A stretch of 64,000 bases of DNA from Candidatus Peribacteria bacterium (GCA_943356465.1 CALREX010000002.1:79730-143729); one strand, 5' to 3'; shown: positions 15,972 through 25,791, numbered from the stretch's first letter. Numbers and translations are program-made. The notes: generated from the sequence alone by a model not told the origin.

Positions 15972-18662
15972 TTAATCTTGTTTTGTATCCGTTGAAGGAG
16001 CTACTGGCGAAGTTTGCTCTGCTGGAGGTGGTGGCACTGCAGCACTGAGCATTTGAGCCATTGCGTTGCCTTCCGGAGGTGTTGATAAATTTGGTTGTCC
16101 AGGTAATTTACTTACATCTATTGGAGGAGCAGAGAGATCTATTCCTATTCTTGTTTCTATTTCTTCTTCCACGAATTGTTTTTTTCTTCCATGCGCAAGT
16201 CTTGAAATTTCCCAGATTGCTTTTCCTATTTTTGGATTTTTGTTTGTTGTATCCCAAATTGTCGCAACTGAAAATGGTCGAGAAGTTGTATTGTTTATGT
16301 TTAATTTACAATACATTTTGTAATTTGAAATTCCGATCACATCTTGTTCTGTTAGCAGCGGCGCATATTCTTTTGCAAGATATTCTGCGTCTTCCGCGCC
16401 GACTTTGAAAGAACAAAGTGTACCGACGTTACCAAATACAGCATCTCTGATTTGTGTCGATGTGCTTCCGAATTTGTTTGTCACAAGTTGATTTATATAC
16501 TGGTGAGCCATAATCAAGTTCAAGTGGTATTTTCTGGCTTCAGAAAGGATTGAACAGAAACTGTCTGTTGCAAAATTTTGGAACTCATCTACGTATAGGA
16601 AAAAATCTTTACGCTTTTCTTCAGGCATATCTGCCCTACTCATAGCCGCCATTTGAATTCTGGCAACGATTACGAGTCCTAGTAGCTGTGTGTTTAAATC
16701 TCCTATTTTACCTTTTGAAAGTTTTACGAAAAGTATTTTTCCTTGATCCATTATTTCCCTGAAATTGAATGAAGAATTTTTTTGACCGATGGTGTTTCTC
16801 ATGATCGAATTTGTGATGAAAGGACCAAATTTTGCGCTGAAATAAGGGATCATTTCCTGTCTTTCTCTGTCACCCGTTGCAGCGTATTCATGTTCCCAGA
16901 AAGATTTTACGACAGGATTTTTTACTTTTTTAACTTTGTATTTCAAAAATGCATCGTCCGTGAAAATTCTAGGAATATCTATAAGTGTTGCACCTTCGTC
17001 TTGGTCTTCCATAAGGCTTAAACATGCATTTCTAAAATAGTGCTGAATACGCGGCCCGAAGATTTCATCACCGAAAAGTTTGATAAATATTTCTGTAGCC
17101 TGAGAAGATGCAAGATCCATTTCGGCTGAAGTTTTTGCTTCCAAAATATTCAACCCCATTGGTCTTTCTGTGTCACCAGGATCAAAAATTATCACATCTT
17201 TTGCTCTTTCTTTAGGTACATAATCTATTAAATCATCTATCAAATCTCCATGGGGATCGATCACGCAAACCCCTTCTCCATTTAGGATGTCCTGTCTTGC
17301 CATGAATGATAAAAGTGCAGATTTACCTGATCCTGATTTACCTATTATGTAGTGATGACGTGATCTGTCGTTTCTTTGAAATCTTACTTCTTTCTTTGAA
17401 CCCCTATATATATTATTTCCTAATAAAATTCCGGTTGTAGGCATGTCAACTGGAGCTGGTAAAACCTTGTAATCAAGCCATCTGATAGCAGGTGTGTAAT
17501 TGTATCTTGAATTTGGGAAGTGAAATACTGATGAAAGTTCATCCTCTGCAAGTATACTTTGTGTTTCCCCAAAAAATAGAATTTTTGTGTCGAGTAATCT
17601 GTGTCTGAAACTGAATAAAAACAGGCTATCGTTTATAAAATCTATGAAAAATACTCTCCTGTTGTTGAACCAATTTGAGCTCGGATCCTTGAACATGCTC
17701 AAACTTACGATCATATTGTTGCTTATTTCTTCAGCTCTCGATTCTGTTTTTGCTGCGGCTAAAAGCCTTATTACGGCGTCATAGCCTGCTTGTCCTGATT
17801 TTTCACCGATTCTTTTTGCTGTTTCTTCTTTGCTCTGTAGCATACGCACATATCCTCCGCCTTGTTCTTTTGTTTCCTCTTTATCCATTTTTTCGTATCC
17901 GAAAACGATTCCCTTGATTACATTTAAAATCGGACCTATTACTGGAATTTTCCATCCTCCTTCTGTTTTTCCTTTGAAATATTTCTCACCAAAATCCTCA
18001 GCTCTTTTGTGCCAATCGTCTGTGCGAGGTCTTATAACCATTTGCATTACGGCTGTTTCATCTTCTGAAAGTTTTGAAAAGATGTTTGTCATGTCATTTA
18101 ATGGATCGTTTTCCAATGTCTTGAAAGTCTTGATCGGAAACCAATATTGTTTTTCTTCATATGCATAAAAACCTTTCAATTTCTGACCTGGAAGAATTTC
18201 TTCATATTTTTTAGTGATTTCCAACTCTGCGTCAGGATAATATGAGGTTATCTGTTTTTCTAATATATCCTGATAATATCTAGGTGTCGTGACGTAAAAT
18301 TCTACGATTTTCTTTTGTGCTACAAGCTCGAATGAAAAAATATTGTTTTTAAATACTCTTGTTCTGATGATATTCGCCATGTTCAATTCGCTTGTTTCAT
18401 GCAAATTTCTGAAAAACTGTGACATGATGGCAACTTTTTCTTTGAAGTCTTTTTCTGTGGCTTTTTCCTTGTCTTTTGGTGAATCTTCCCTTGGAAGAGT
18501 GATTTTTATGTAAACCAGATTTCTTGAATCGGCATATCTATACAAAAATCTCATCATCCAAAGAAGCATTTTTATGCCTAGATAAAGCCCAAATATCCAC
18601 AAAATGATCGCTAGTGGATGAACTTTTATGAATTCCCATAGGTTTAAGGCGAAAGTCTGCAT
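15972..18662 (-). CDS. TraG/VirD4-like type IV coupling ATPase, paralogue 1
   Basis: The 896-residue protein has an N-terminal membrane helix (about 15-40), a cytoplasmic region typical of the CPR version, and an ATPase domain from about 410. Walker A is GKSGSGKS (441-448), followed by VCVIDPHGDLIDDLI. A Walker B-type LYVDEFQNF and the LSEARKYHLNLIMAHQYINQL segment match the TraG/TraD C-terminal (TraM recognition) domain. The final 50 residues are proline-rich. Such hexameric pumps move DNA or protein through type IV systems, but no VirB channel or relaxase gene lies nearby. A shorter relative sits at 36200-38674. Its -10 and -35 are at 18689-18717. Confidence 0.85.
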   Translation of the reverse strand: MQTFALNLWEFIKVHPLAIILWIFGLYLGIKMLLWMMRFLYRYADSRNLVYIKITLPREDSPKDKEKATEKDFKEKVAIMSQFFRNLHETSELNMANIIRTRVFKNNIFSFELVAQKKIVEFYVTTPRYYQDILEKQITSYYPDAELEITKKYEEILPGQKLKGFYAYEEKQYWFPIKTFKTLENDPLNDMTNIFSKLSEDETAVMQMVIRPRTDDWHKRAEDFGEKYFKGKTEGGWKIPVIGPILNVIKGIVFGYEKMDKEETKEQGGGYVRMLQSKEETAKRIGEKSGQAGYDAVIRLLAAAKTESRAEEISNNMIVSLSMFKDPSSNWFNNRRVFFIDFINDSLFLFSFRHRLLDTKILFFGETQSILAEDELSSVFHFPNSRYNYTPAIRWLDYKVLPAPVDMPTTGILLGNNIYRGSKKEVRFQRNDRSRHHYIIGKSGSGKSALLSFMARQDILNGEGVCVIDPHGDLIDDLIDYVPKERAKDVIIFDPGDTERPMGLNILEAKTSAEMDLASSQATEIFIKLFGDEIFGPRIQHYFRNACLSLMEDQDEGATLIDIPRIFTDDAFLKYKVKKVKNPVVKSFWEHEYAATGDRERQEMIPYFSAKFGPFITNSIMRNTIGQKNSSFNFREIMDQGKILFVKLSKGKIGDLNTQLLGLVIVARIQMAAMSRADMPEEKRKDFFLYVDEFQNFATDSFCSILSEARKYHLNLIMAHQYINQLVTNKFGSTSTQIRDAVFGNVGTLCSFKVGAEDAEYLAKEYAPLLTEQDVIGISNYKMYCKLNINNTTSRPFSVATIWDTTNKNPKIGKAIWEISRLAHGRKKQFVEEEIETRIGIDLSAPPIDVSKLPGQPNLSTPPEGNAMAQMLSAAVPPPPAEQTSPVAPSTDTKQD

Positions 18663-18688
18663 GCTTTTGTATTTGTTTTAATCTAGGT

Positions 18689-18717
18689 ATTATAGCAGAA
18701 AAAAGGCTTTGGTACAA
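18689..18717 (-). promoter_or_regulatory. Promoter of TraG-like paralogue 1
   Basis: On the minus strand TTGTAC (18717-18712), 17 bases, TATAAT (18694-18689). The -10 is extended (TGCTATAAT). The gene starts 27 bases further on at 18662. Confidence 0.65.
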
Positions 18718-18780
18718 GGGGGAAAGGTTGAACAGGGCTATATGCCATACGTGCTTAACGTCCTTGTATTAAATCCGGCT

Positions 18781-19083
18781 CTATAATCTGCTCGAGACTA
18801 AAATAATTATTCCGACACAGGCAACTAACCATATGATTGTTGAGATCAGAAAGGCAAATGCGTCTTTTTTCTGTTTGTCGAGATATAGCGTTATCGGTCT
18901 TGCAAGGACGAGTCCGCCTGTTACTGTAGCCGAAATAACAAATGTTGTAAGCATGACCAATGGTCCTATGAAAGGCCGTCTGTCCGGAGCCCATACTGAA
19001 AACAAAAGTGCCAACATGGTTATGTATGCGATGACGCCTGCTGCGTGAAGGAAGCTGTATAAGGCAATTTTTAGTTTTGACAT
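18781..19083 (-). CDS. Small three-helix membrane protein of unknown function
   Basis: The 100-residue protein has about three hydrophobic helices: residues 8-28, 38-60 and 76-97. Between the first two lies VWAPDRRPFIGP, and a charged loop (YLDKQKKDAF) precedes the last helix. I do not recognise a named family. It starts 24 bases after the glyS stop on the same strand and may be cotranscribed with it. Codon use and hydrophobicity support a real gene; overlapping frames lack such structure. Confidence 0.65.
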   Translation of the reverse strand: MSKLKIALYSFLHAAGVIAYITMLALLFSVWAPDRRPFIGPLVMLTTFVISATVTGGLVLARPITLYLDKQKKDAFAFLISTIIWLVACVGIIILVSSRL

Positions 19084-19106
19084 ATATTATTTGGTTATTT
19101 GATTAT

Positions 19107-20486
19107 TTAGGCAACCTTTGCTGCGATTATCCCTTCTAAATCCTCAATTTTTACCCTTTCCTGCTTCATAGAGTCGCGCTGCCGGATTGTTACGGTTTGA
19201 TCTGCGATTGTGTCGTAATCGACTGTGATACAGAATGGTGTACCGATTTCGTCCTGTCTTCTGTAACGTTTTCCGATTGCGCCTGAATCATCGTATTCGA
19301 TGTCGAATTTCTTTTTCAATGTATCGAATATTCCTTTTGCGATTCCTGTTAATTCATCTTTTTTCATCAATGGAAAAATTGCCGCTTTTACAGGTGCTAT
19401 CTTTGGATCAAATCTCATTACTGTGCGTTTTTCGCCATCAACTTCGTCTTCGTCGTATGCGTCTATAAGTGAGATGAGTACTGTTCTGTCGGCTCCAAAT
19501 GAAGGCTCAATCACATGTGGAATGTATCTTTCGTTTGTAAATGGATCCAAATAGCTCAAATCTTTTCCTGAAAATTTTGAATGTTGAGTCAAATCATAAT
19601 CTCCTCTATAAGCCAATCCCATCAACTCTCCCCATCCAAATGGGAACTTGTATTCTATATCAAATGTCATTGAAGAATAATGAGAAAGTTCATCTTTTTC
19701 GTGTTCTCTGAATCTCAAATTTTCTTTATTTACGCCTAACGCCAAATACCATTCCCAACAAGATTTTTTCCATTCATCGAAAATTTTCTTTATTTCAGCT
19801 TTTTCTTTTGGAGAAACAAAATATTCTATTTCCATTTGTTCAAATTCACGTGTTCGGTATGTGAAATTCCCAGGAGTGATCTCATTTCTAAATGATTTTC
19901 CGATCTGTGCGATTCCAAAAGGAACTTTTGCTCGACATGTTTGGATTACGTTTTTGAAATTTACGAAAATTCCTTGAGCCGTTTCAGGCCTTAGGTAAAT
20001 CGCAGTTGATGTTTCTTCGACGACACCCTGATGAGTTCTAAACATCAAATTAAAAGATCTTGGTTCCGTAAAATCCATCTTTCCACACTTTGGACATTTC
20101 AATTTATTCTCTTTTATTATTTCTCCGATTTGTTTTAGAGTTTTTCCTGCCGCCACTTCTATTCCAAGGTTTTCTTCGATAAGTTTATCTCCACGAATTC
20201 TTTCTTTACAATTTTTACAATCCATCAACGGATCTGAAAATGAAGTCACGTGTCCTGATGCTTCCCAAACTTTTGGATTCATCAAAATCGCTGAATCAAG
20301 TCCTATGACGTCTTCTCTTTCTCTGACGAAAGTATTCCACCAGAAAGCTTTTATGTTTTGTTTTAGCTGTGCGCCATATGGGCCGTAATCCCAAGTATTT
20401 GCGAGTCCGCCGTATATGTCCGACCCTGGGAATACGAATCCCCTTCTTTTACATAATGACACTATGTCATCCAATTTTTTATCCAT
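19107..20486 (-). CDS. glyS: Glycine--tRNA ligase, dimeric (GRS1) type
   Basis: This 459-residue class II synthetase is the alpha2 type used by many bacteria, archaea and eukaryotes, not the alpha2-beta2 type. Motifs include GFVFPGSDIYGGLANTWDYG near the start, a zinc-binding CxxC pair (CKNCKER and CPKCGKMDF), motif 2 region RNEITPGNFTYRTREFEQME, and LRPETAQG. The C-terminal anticodon-binding domain is complete. The gene starts at ATG 20486. An upstream TTGTAA-N17-TAAACT on the minus strand is a weak promoter candidate. The small membrane-protein gene follows 24 bases downstream. Confidence 0.96.
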   Translation of the reverse strand: MDKKLDDIVSLCKRRGFVFPGSDIYGGLANTWDYGPYGAQLKQNIKAFWWNTFVREREDVIGLDSAILMNPKVWEASGHVTSFSDPLMDCKNCKERIRGDKLIEENLGIEVAAGKTLKQIGEIIKENKLKCPKCGKMDFTEPRSFNLMFRTHQGVVEETSTAIYLRPETAQGIFVNFKNVIQTCRAKVPFGIAQIGKSFRNEITPGNFTYRTREFEQMEIEYFVSPKEKAEIKKIFDEWKKSCWEWYLALGVNKENLRFREHEKDELSHYSSMTFDIEYKFPFGWGELMGLAYRGDYDLTQHSKFSGKDLSYLDPFTNERYIPHVIEPSFGADRTVLISLIDAYDEDEVDGEKRTVMRFDPKIAPVKAAIFPLMKKDELTGIAKGIFDTLKKKFDIEYDDSGAIGKRYRRQDEIGTPFCITVDYDTIADQTVTIRQRDSMKQERVKIEDLEGIIAAKVA

Positions 20487-20659
20487 TATTTTGGTTATTA
20501 AAGTTCCCCTATAGTTTACAAAGCTGTCGTTGAATTTACAACAACACTTTTTTATTCGAATAATGGCTTGTTTTAGGCATTTTTATTTTTTATCACTGCA
20601 AAAAGTTTTAATAATAATTTTCTGTGAGATAGTTTAATAGCTTCTTAACCAAATCTAAT

Positions 20660-20959
20660 ATGATTGATTCTAAAACTTTTATTCTTGATCCTATTTCCAG
20701 AAAACTTTTTATTTCCGGAAAATATATTTATTTAAGAAACAAAGAATTTTCTTTGCTGGAATATTTTATGAAAAATATGGGAAGAGTTTTGAGTAGAACT
20801 TTGATTCTCGAAGAAGTTTGGGACAGAAATATTCTATGTCCGACAAATACTGTGGATGTTCATGTTAGTTCTTTGAGGAAAAAAATAAAATTACCTGAAG
20901 ATACTGATTTCATCAAGACTGTGCCATGCGTTGGATATATTTTTGAAAAAAATTATTAA
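20660..20959 (+). CDS. Stand-alone OmpR-type winged-helix DNA-binding protein
   Basis: The 99 residues make one Trans_reg_C domain. LRNKEFSLLEYFMKNMGRVLSRTLILEEVWD, TVDVHVSSLRKKI and the closing wing IKTVPCVGYIFE are the classical OmpR/PhoB pattern. No receiver domain precedes it, and no histidine kinase is nearby, so it cannot be switched by phosphorylation as in ordinary response regulators. Truncation of a longer gene is possible, but the start region has no upstream receiver-like frame. It lies directly before the first sigma4-HARE gene. Confidence 0.85.
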   Translation: MIDSKTFILDPISRKLFISGKYIYLRNKEFSLLEYFMKNMGRVLSRTLILEEVWDRNILCPTNTVDVHVSSLRKKIKLPEDTDFIKTVPCVGYIFEKNY

Positions 20960-20998
20960 TTAACAACCTATTTTGGCAAATGTTACAAGACCTTTTCT

Positions 20999-21027
20999 TT
21001 GCGTAGATTGCAAAGTGTTTTTATAAT
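20999..21027 (+). promoter_or_regulatory. Promoter of sigma4-HARE gene 1
   Basis: TTGCGT (20999-21004), a 17-base spacer, and a perfect TATAAT (21022-21027). The start codon is at 21066. Confidence 0.6.
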
Positions 21028-21065
21028 TCACGTAAAGTTTTATTCTTACCTAACCCTCCTCCTCT

Positions 21066-22133
21066 ATGGTTAATGGCAATAATGCAAACGTTGTTCAGAC
21101 GATTCTTGAACTTCCTGATCTGATGAATAACATGCTTCTTTTGTTGTCAGATAAAGAAAAAGTCGTTATCAATAAAAGATTTTCTCTCGGTGGAAATGGT
21201 AAACATACATTGGAGGATATCGGACAAGAATTTGCTGTCACAAGAGAGCGTGTTAGACAAATCGAAAAAAGTGCTTTGGCTAAAATGAGACGCAATGTTT
21301 TTAATTCAACTCTCCGATATATACATGAATTTTCTGACGATTGTGTTCGTGTACATGGAGGAATTATAAGAGAAGATAAACTTGTTGAAGCGCTTGTTGA
21401 TATAATGCCTGCGAATTTCACTGTCGATACAAACAGTATTCACCTCGCTTTAAATCTTCATGAAAAACTTGAATGTGTTGGGAATACAATTAATTTTCAT
21501 CCTTATGTCAGGGATAAATCAATTTCAGATTATTCTTTGAAATATGCATCTGGACAGCTTGTAAATCAGATGTACAGGTATGGGAATGTGAAAAGTATTG
21601 AGAAAGTTCACACTGATCTGAAAGATGCTTTTGATGGAATCAGTTTTGATTTAACAAAAATTAAGTCTTTGATCGATATTGATAAAAGGCTTACTCTTCT
21701 TGATAACGAACTTGTCGGTCTTCTTGAGTGGAGACATGTAAACCCTAGAACTCTTCGCGATAAGATTATGTATATTTTGAGGAGTGAAAAAAAAGCAATG
21801 CACTTCACCGATATAGCTGACAGAATTTCTTCCGCAAAATTTGATGGTAGAAGTGTAAATATGCAAGCTGTACATAATGAACTCATAAGGCATGATCAAT
21901 TTGTTTTAATAGGAAGAGGTATTTACGCTCTTAGGGAATGGGGATTTGAAAGTGGTACTGTTGCAGATGTTGTAGAATCTATACTTAAAGACAAGAAAGA
22001 ATTGTCTCAGGATGATATCATTGAACAGGTTCTAAAACAGAGACAAGTGAAAAAAATTACTATCATGTTGGCACTTAAGGATAGTGGGAAGTTCGAAAGA
22101 GTTGGAAGAAAAGTTTATAAACTGCGTAAATAG
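21066..22133 (+). CDS. Sigma region 4-like and HARE-HTH domain regulator, paralogue 1
   Basis: The 355-residue protein has a sigma70 region 4-like helix-turn-helix (about 27-76): LSDKEKVVINKRFSL, then TLEDIGQEFAVTRERVRQIEKSALAKMRR. In primary sigma factors this domain contacts the -35 element. Residues about 226-290 form a HARE-HTH domain (LRDKIMYILRSEKKAMHFTDIA through GRGIYALREWG), as in RNA polymerase delta subunit RpoE. Sigma regions 2 and 3 are absent, so it cannot melt a -10 alone. It may be a -35-binding activator or polymerase accessory factor. Its relative at 29280 shares the whole layout. The stop is 3 bases from a convergent gene. Confidence 0.8.
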   Translation: MVNGNNANVVQTILELPDLMNNMLLLLSDKEKVVINKRFSLGGNGKHTLEDIGQEFAVTRERVRQIEKSALAKMRRNVFNSTLRYIHEFSDDCVRVHGGIIREDKLVEALVDIMPANFTVDTNSIHLALNLHEKLECVGNTINFHPYVRDKSISDYSLKYASGQLVNQMYRYGNVKSIEKVHTDLKDAFDGISFDLTKIKSLIDIDKRLTLLDNELVGLLEWRHVNPRTLRDKIMYILRSEKKAMHFTDIADRISSAKFDGRSVNMQAVHNELIRHDQFVLIGRGIYALREWGFESGTVADVVESILKDKKELSQDDIIEQVLKQRQVKKITIMLALKDSGKFERVGRKVYKLRK

Positions 22134-22136
22134 ATT

Positions 22137-23060
22137 TTATATAGAAGTGAAATTTTCTTTATTTTTGTTATACTCGATTTTATCCGTGGAGTTGTTTTTT
22201 GTGAGCATGTCGATAGTTTCGTCTCGTGACTGGTCGTAGAATTTTGATTTTGCTTCTTCTAAAATTCCTTTTACTTCTCCGTTGTTTGGATCACTTTGTA
22301 GAATCTCTTCTGCGACTTTAATTGCCTCTGCGTATTTATTTATCTTCATCAATGTAGATAAATAATTTTCCCCTTTATAGACAAACTCACCTTTGTTTTC
22401 CATTTGTGTTTCATTTTGTCTTCTTCGAGTTTTTTCGTCCAATTCCTTTATCCTTGGATTTTTATCGTCTATTTTTTTTAATTCTTCTATGTAGTTATAG
22501 ATGACATCAAATTTGTCTGACTCTATGAGGTCTTTTTTGTCTTTTATTTTTTTCTCTATAAGTTTGTCTCTAAATTCTGTCACAAGTTTTTTTGTCACTT
22601 CGTCTGTTGAATTGTTTGTTTCAAGAAAATATAACTCATCTATCATTCTCTCCGGATGCTCATCAAATATTTTAGTAAGCCTTGCTCTTTGATTTTTTTC
22701 GAATTCTTTTTTTAGCTCTTGAATTTGTGTTTCATATTTGCCTTGAGCTTCAAGTATAAGATTGTTTAATTTTCCATTGTTTTTAGAAACTTGAAGTAGC
22801 GGTTCAAGTTTTTTCAATATTTCTGCGTATTTTTTCTCATTCCATAGCGGTTTTATGTCTTCTATCGTTTTTTCTATTATCTTGCCGTTCTCTTCTTCTA
22901 CCGCTTCCTCTATTCTTGTTTTAATTTTCAAAAATCTTGCTTCTCCTGGTATTTTATCGAGAATTTTTATGCACATTTCATATGCTTGTTTGAATTTCTT
23001 TTCCGAAATCAAGCTTTGTATGTTTTGTTCTAATTGTTCAAAATATGGAGAATCGGACAC
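22137..23060 (-). CDS. Helical TPR-like protein of unknown function
   Basis: The 307-residue protein is soluble, highly charged and almost wholly helical. TPR-like pairs are visible: KKFKQAYEMCIKILDKIPG (about 17-35), KKYAEILKKLEPLLQ (about 75-90) and NKYAEAIKVAEEILQSDPNNGE (about 235-256). The middle (about 105-225) looks like a coiled coil. There is no enzyme motif, signal peptide or membrane helix. It starts 25 bases after the valS stop on the same strand, so cotranscription is likely. TPR proteins usually hold complexes together; the partner is unknown. Confidence 0.6.
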   Translation of the reverse strand: MSDSPYFEQLEQNIQSLISEKKFKQAYEMCIKILDKIPGEARFLKIKTRIEEAVEEENGKIIEKTIEDIKPLWNEKKYAEILKKLEPLLQVSKNNGKLNNLILEAQGKYETQIQELKKEFEKNQRARLTKIFDEHPERMIDELYFLETNNSTDEVTKKLVTEFRDKLIEKKIKDKKDLIESDKFDVIYNYIEELKKIDDKNPRIKELDEKTRRRQNETQMENKGEFVYKGENYLSTLMKINKYAEAIKVAEEILQSDPNNGEVKGILEEAKSKFYDQSRDETIDMLTKNNSTDKIEYNKNKENFTSI

Positions 23061-23085
23061 TTTGTTTTTTTATTGGTTCCGATTA

Positions 23086-25767
23086 TTATACCATGTTTTG
23101 AACCATCTTGAAAAGCTCGCTTTTCTCTTTGGCAAGCTTTTCCTTTTCTTTCTCTATGAGTTCTTTTGGAGCATTTTTTACGAAGCCTTCGTTGGAAAGT
23201 TTTGCTTCAATGGACGAGATAATTGCTTCTTTCTTCATCATTTCCACTTTTATTCTTTTTGCCTCTTTTTCTATGTCTATCATGTCTTTTAGCGGCAAAT
23301 ATATTTCGATATTCCCGTGTATTATTATTTTTGCTCCTTCAATTTTTTTGCCTTTTTCTTCTATTTTTAGATTTTCCAACCTTGCCATCCTTTCTATCAC
23401 TTCACGTTTTTCTTCAATAAGTTTTAATTGTTTACCCGCATAAATTACCGCATTTATCTTTTTTGCAGGTTCAACTTTTAGTTCTGATCTCAGGCTTCGT
23501 ATTTTTGAAATTATTGATCTGACTTCTTCCAAATCTTTTGCTTCTTTTTTGAATATTGTATTTTTGTCTTCTTTCGGCCAAATTTCAGATATCAACATTG
23601 TTTCCTCCTTCATCAATTCCCATAATTTTTCTGTAACAAACGGGATAAACGGGTGAAGAAGTTTTAGTGATGTTTTCAAAACATGTAATAAAACGACTGG
23701 ATTTTTATGTTCCCCTTTCGAAATTTCAAGATACCAGTCGCAATAATTATTCCAAATAAATTCGTAAATTCTTATACCTGCCTCGGAAAAATTATATCTT
23801 TCCATATCTATATTTGTCGCTTTAACAAGTGCATTTAGCTCTGTAAAAATCCATTTGTCGGCCGTAGATTTTGCCATACTCGGTGTGAATTTCTTTTTCA
23901 AATCTTCTTCAGATACATTCATTAATGCGAATCTTGAAGCGTTCCAAATTTTATTTATGAAATTTCTATAACCTTCGATTTTGTCTTCAGAAAGACACAT
24001 ATCGTTTCCAGGAGTTCCTCCTATAACTAGGCTTAACCTAACTGGATCTGTTCCATATTTTGCAATCATTTCTAGCGGATCTATTCCGTTTCCTGCCGAC
24101 TTGCTCATCTTTTTGCCGTTTTTATCGCGTATAAGTCCATGCAAATACACAGTTTTAAATGGTACTTCCCCTAAAGTGTACTCTGTCATTATTATCATTC
24201 TTGCAACCCAGAAAAATAAAATGTCGTAACCTGTTTCCAAAACTGATGTCGGATGAAAATATTTAAAATCTTCAGTTTTGTCAGGCCATCCTAATGTTGA
24301 AAATGTCCATAGACCTGATGAAAACCATGTGTCTAGAGTGTCAGGATCTTGAACATAATGATTTTCATCATCAGGTTTTTTTATCGAACAAATCACTTCT
24401 TTATCTCCTAATATATATCTGCTTTTCTCCGGATTTTTTTCGTATTCTTTTTTTGATTTTTCGTCCATTTTGTACCAAACTGGAACCCTATGTCCGAACC
24501 AAATTTGACGTGAGATACACCAGTCGTGAAGATTCTCCATCCAATTAAAATATGTCTTATTAAATTTCTCCGGAATTATTTCTATTTCTCCTTTTTTTAC
24601 GACTTCTGTAGATTTTTCTTTTATTGATTTTTTCTTTGCACCGTCTTTGATTACTGGCTTATCTACATCGATAAACCATTGCTTAGAAATCAGCGGTTCG
24701 ATCGTATATCCACATCTGTAGCAAATAGAAAGATTGTGAATATAGTCTTCAATTTTTTCTATAAGTCCAATCTTTTCCAGGTCTTCTACAAGTATTTTTC
24801 TGCATTCTTTTGTTGTCATGCCTTTATATTTCCCGCAGTTTTCTTTCATTATTCCTTTTTCGTCGATGACTTCTTTTATAGGTTCTATTTCTGCTTTTTT
24901 GAAAACTTCTTTGTTACGTTGTGCCATTTCAAAGTCCGCAAAACTATGGGCTGGCGTGACTTTTACCGCTCCTGAGCCAAATTCCATCTCTACAGATTTA
25001 TCTCCAATTACTACAATCTTATACTCTCCAAGCGCACTTTTGATCGGGAATACTTTTCCTATCATTTTTTTGTATCTTTTGTCTGCCGGATTTACTGCGA
25101 CCGCTGTATCTCCGAGTTTTGTTTCCGGTCTTGTTGTTGCAACAGTGAAAGGTCCATATTTTATCCAATATAATTTTTCTCTAGATTCTTTGTAGTCCAC
25201 TTCGTCATCTGCAAGTACGGATTCGCATCTTGGACACCAGTTTACAATTCTTGAACCTCTGTATATCAAACCATCTTTGTACATTTTCAAGAAAACTGTT
25301 TGTACCGCATTTGTAAGTCCTGAATCAAGAGTATATCTTTCGCGTGTCCAGTCGCAACTTGATCCCATTTTTCTAATTTGATTTCTTATTGTTGACTGAG
25401 AATCTTTTACAAATTTATCAACTTCTTTCAAAAATTCTTCTCGTCCTAGGTCATATTTTGTAATTTTTTTCTGTGCCAAAAGTTGCTCTACTTTGTTTTG
25501 AGTCGCAATTGATGCATGATCTGTTCCGGGAACCCAGAGTGTTGGGGTTCCTTGCATTCTGTTGTATCTGATCATTATGTCTTCAAGTGCAAGCATAACT
25601 GCGTGTCCTAAGTGAAGCACTCCTGTCGCATTTGGCGGCGGCATTGATATAACAAAAGGCTTTTTCTTTTTATCAATTTTGGGTTTGAAAGCGCCAGAAG
25701 ATTCCCATTTTTCATAGATTTTATCTTCGTATTTTTTGGCTTCGTAGGCTTTTTCTATCTCTATCAT
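23086..25767 (-). CDS. valS: Valine--tRNA ligase
   Basis: This 893-residue class I synthetase has PPPNATGVLHLGH (43-55), the KMSKS loop in NGKKMSKSAGNGIDP near residue 535, and a large editing (CP1) domain with ATTRPETKLGDTAVAVNP. The C-terminus has the anticodon-binding domain and the ValRS coiled coil (about 825-893), rich in Lys and Glu. Length is normal. A promoter with an embedded 14-base palindrome lies upstream at 25792-25820. The TPR-like gene follows 25 bases downstream. Confidence 0.97.
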   Translation of the reverse strand: MIEIEKAYEAKKYEDKIYEKWESSGAFKPKIDKKKKPFVISMPPPNATGVLHLGHAVMLALEDIMIRYNRMQGTPTLWVPGTDHASIATQNKVEQLLAQKKITKYDLGREEFLKEVDKFVKDSQSTIRNQIRKMGSSCDWTRERYTLDSGLTNAVQTVFLKMYKDGLIYRGSRIVNWCPRCESVLADDEVDYKESREKLYWIKYGPFTVATTRPETKLGDTAVAVNPADKRYKKMIGKVFPIKSALGEYKIVVIGDKSVEMEFGSGAVKVTPAHSFADFEMAQRNKEVFKKAEIEPIKEVIDEKGIMKENCGKYKGMTTKECRKILVEDLEKIGLIEKIEDYIHNLSICYRCGYTIEPLISKQWFIDVDKPVIKDGAKKKSIKEKSTEVVKKGEIEIIPEKFNKTYFNWMENLHDWCISRQIWFGHRVPVWYKMDEKSKKEYEKNPEKSRYILGDKEVICSIKKPDDENHYVQDPDTLDTWFSSGLWTFSTLGWPDKTEDFKYFHPTSVLETGYDILFFWVARMIIMTEYTLGEVPFKTVYLHGLIRDKNGKKMSKSAGNGIDPLEMIAKYGTDPVRLSLVIGGTPGNDMCLSEDKIEGYRNFINKIWNASRFALMNVSEEDLKKKFTPSMAKSTADKWIFTELNALVKATNIDMERYNFSEAGIRIYEFIWNNYCDWYLEISKGEHKNPVVLLHVLKTSLKLLHPFIPFVTEKLWELMKEETMLISEIWPKEDKNTIFKKEAKDLEEVRSIISKIRSLRSELKVEPAKKINAVIYAGKQLKLIEEKREVIERMARLENLKIEEKGKKIEGAKIIIHGNIEIYLPLKDMIDIEKEAKRIKVEMMKKEAIISSIEAKLSNEGFVKNAPKELIEKEKEKLAKEKSELFKMVQNMV

Positions 25768-25791
25768 AAGAATTTTATAAGCACATCAAAG

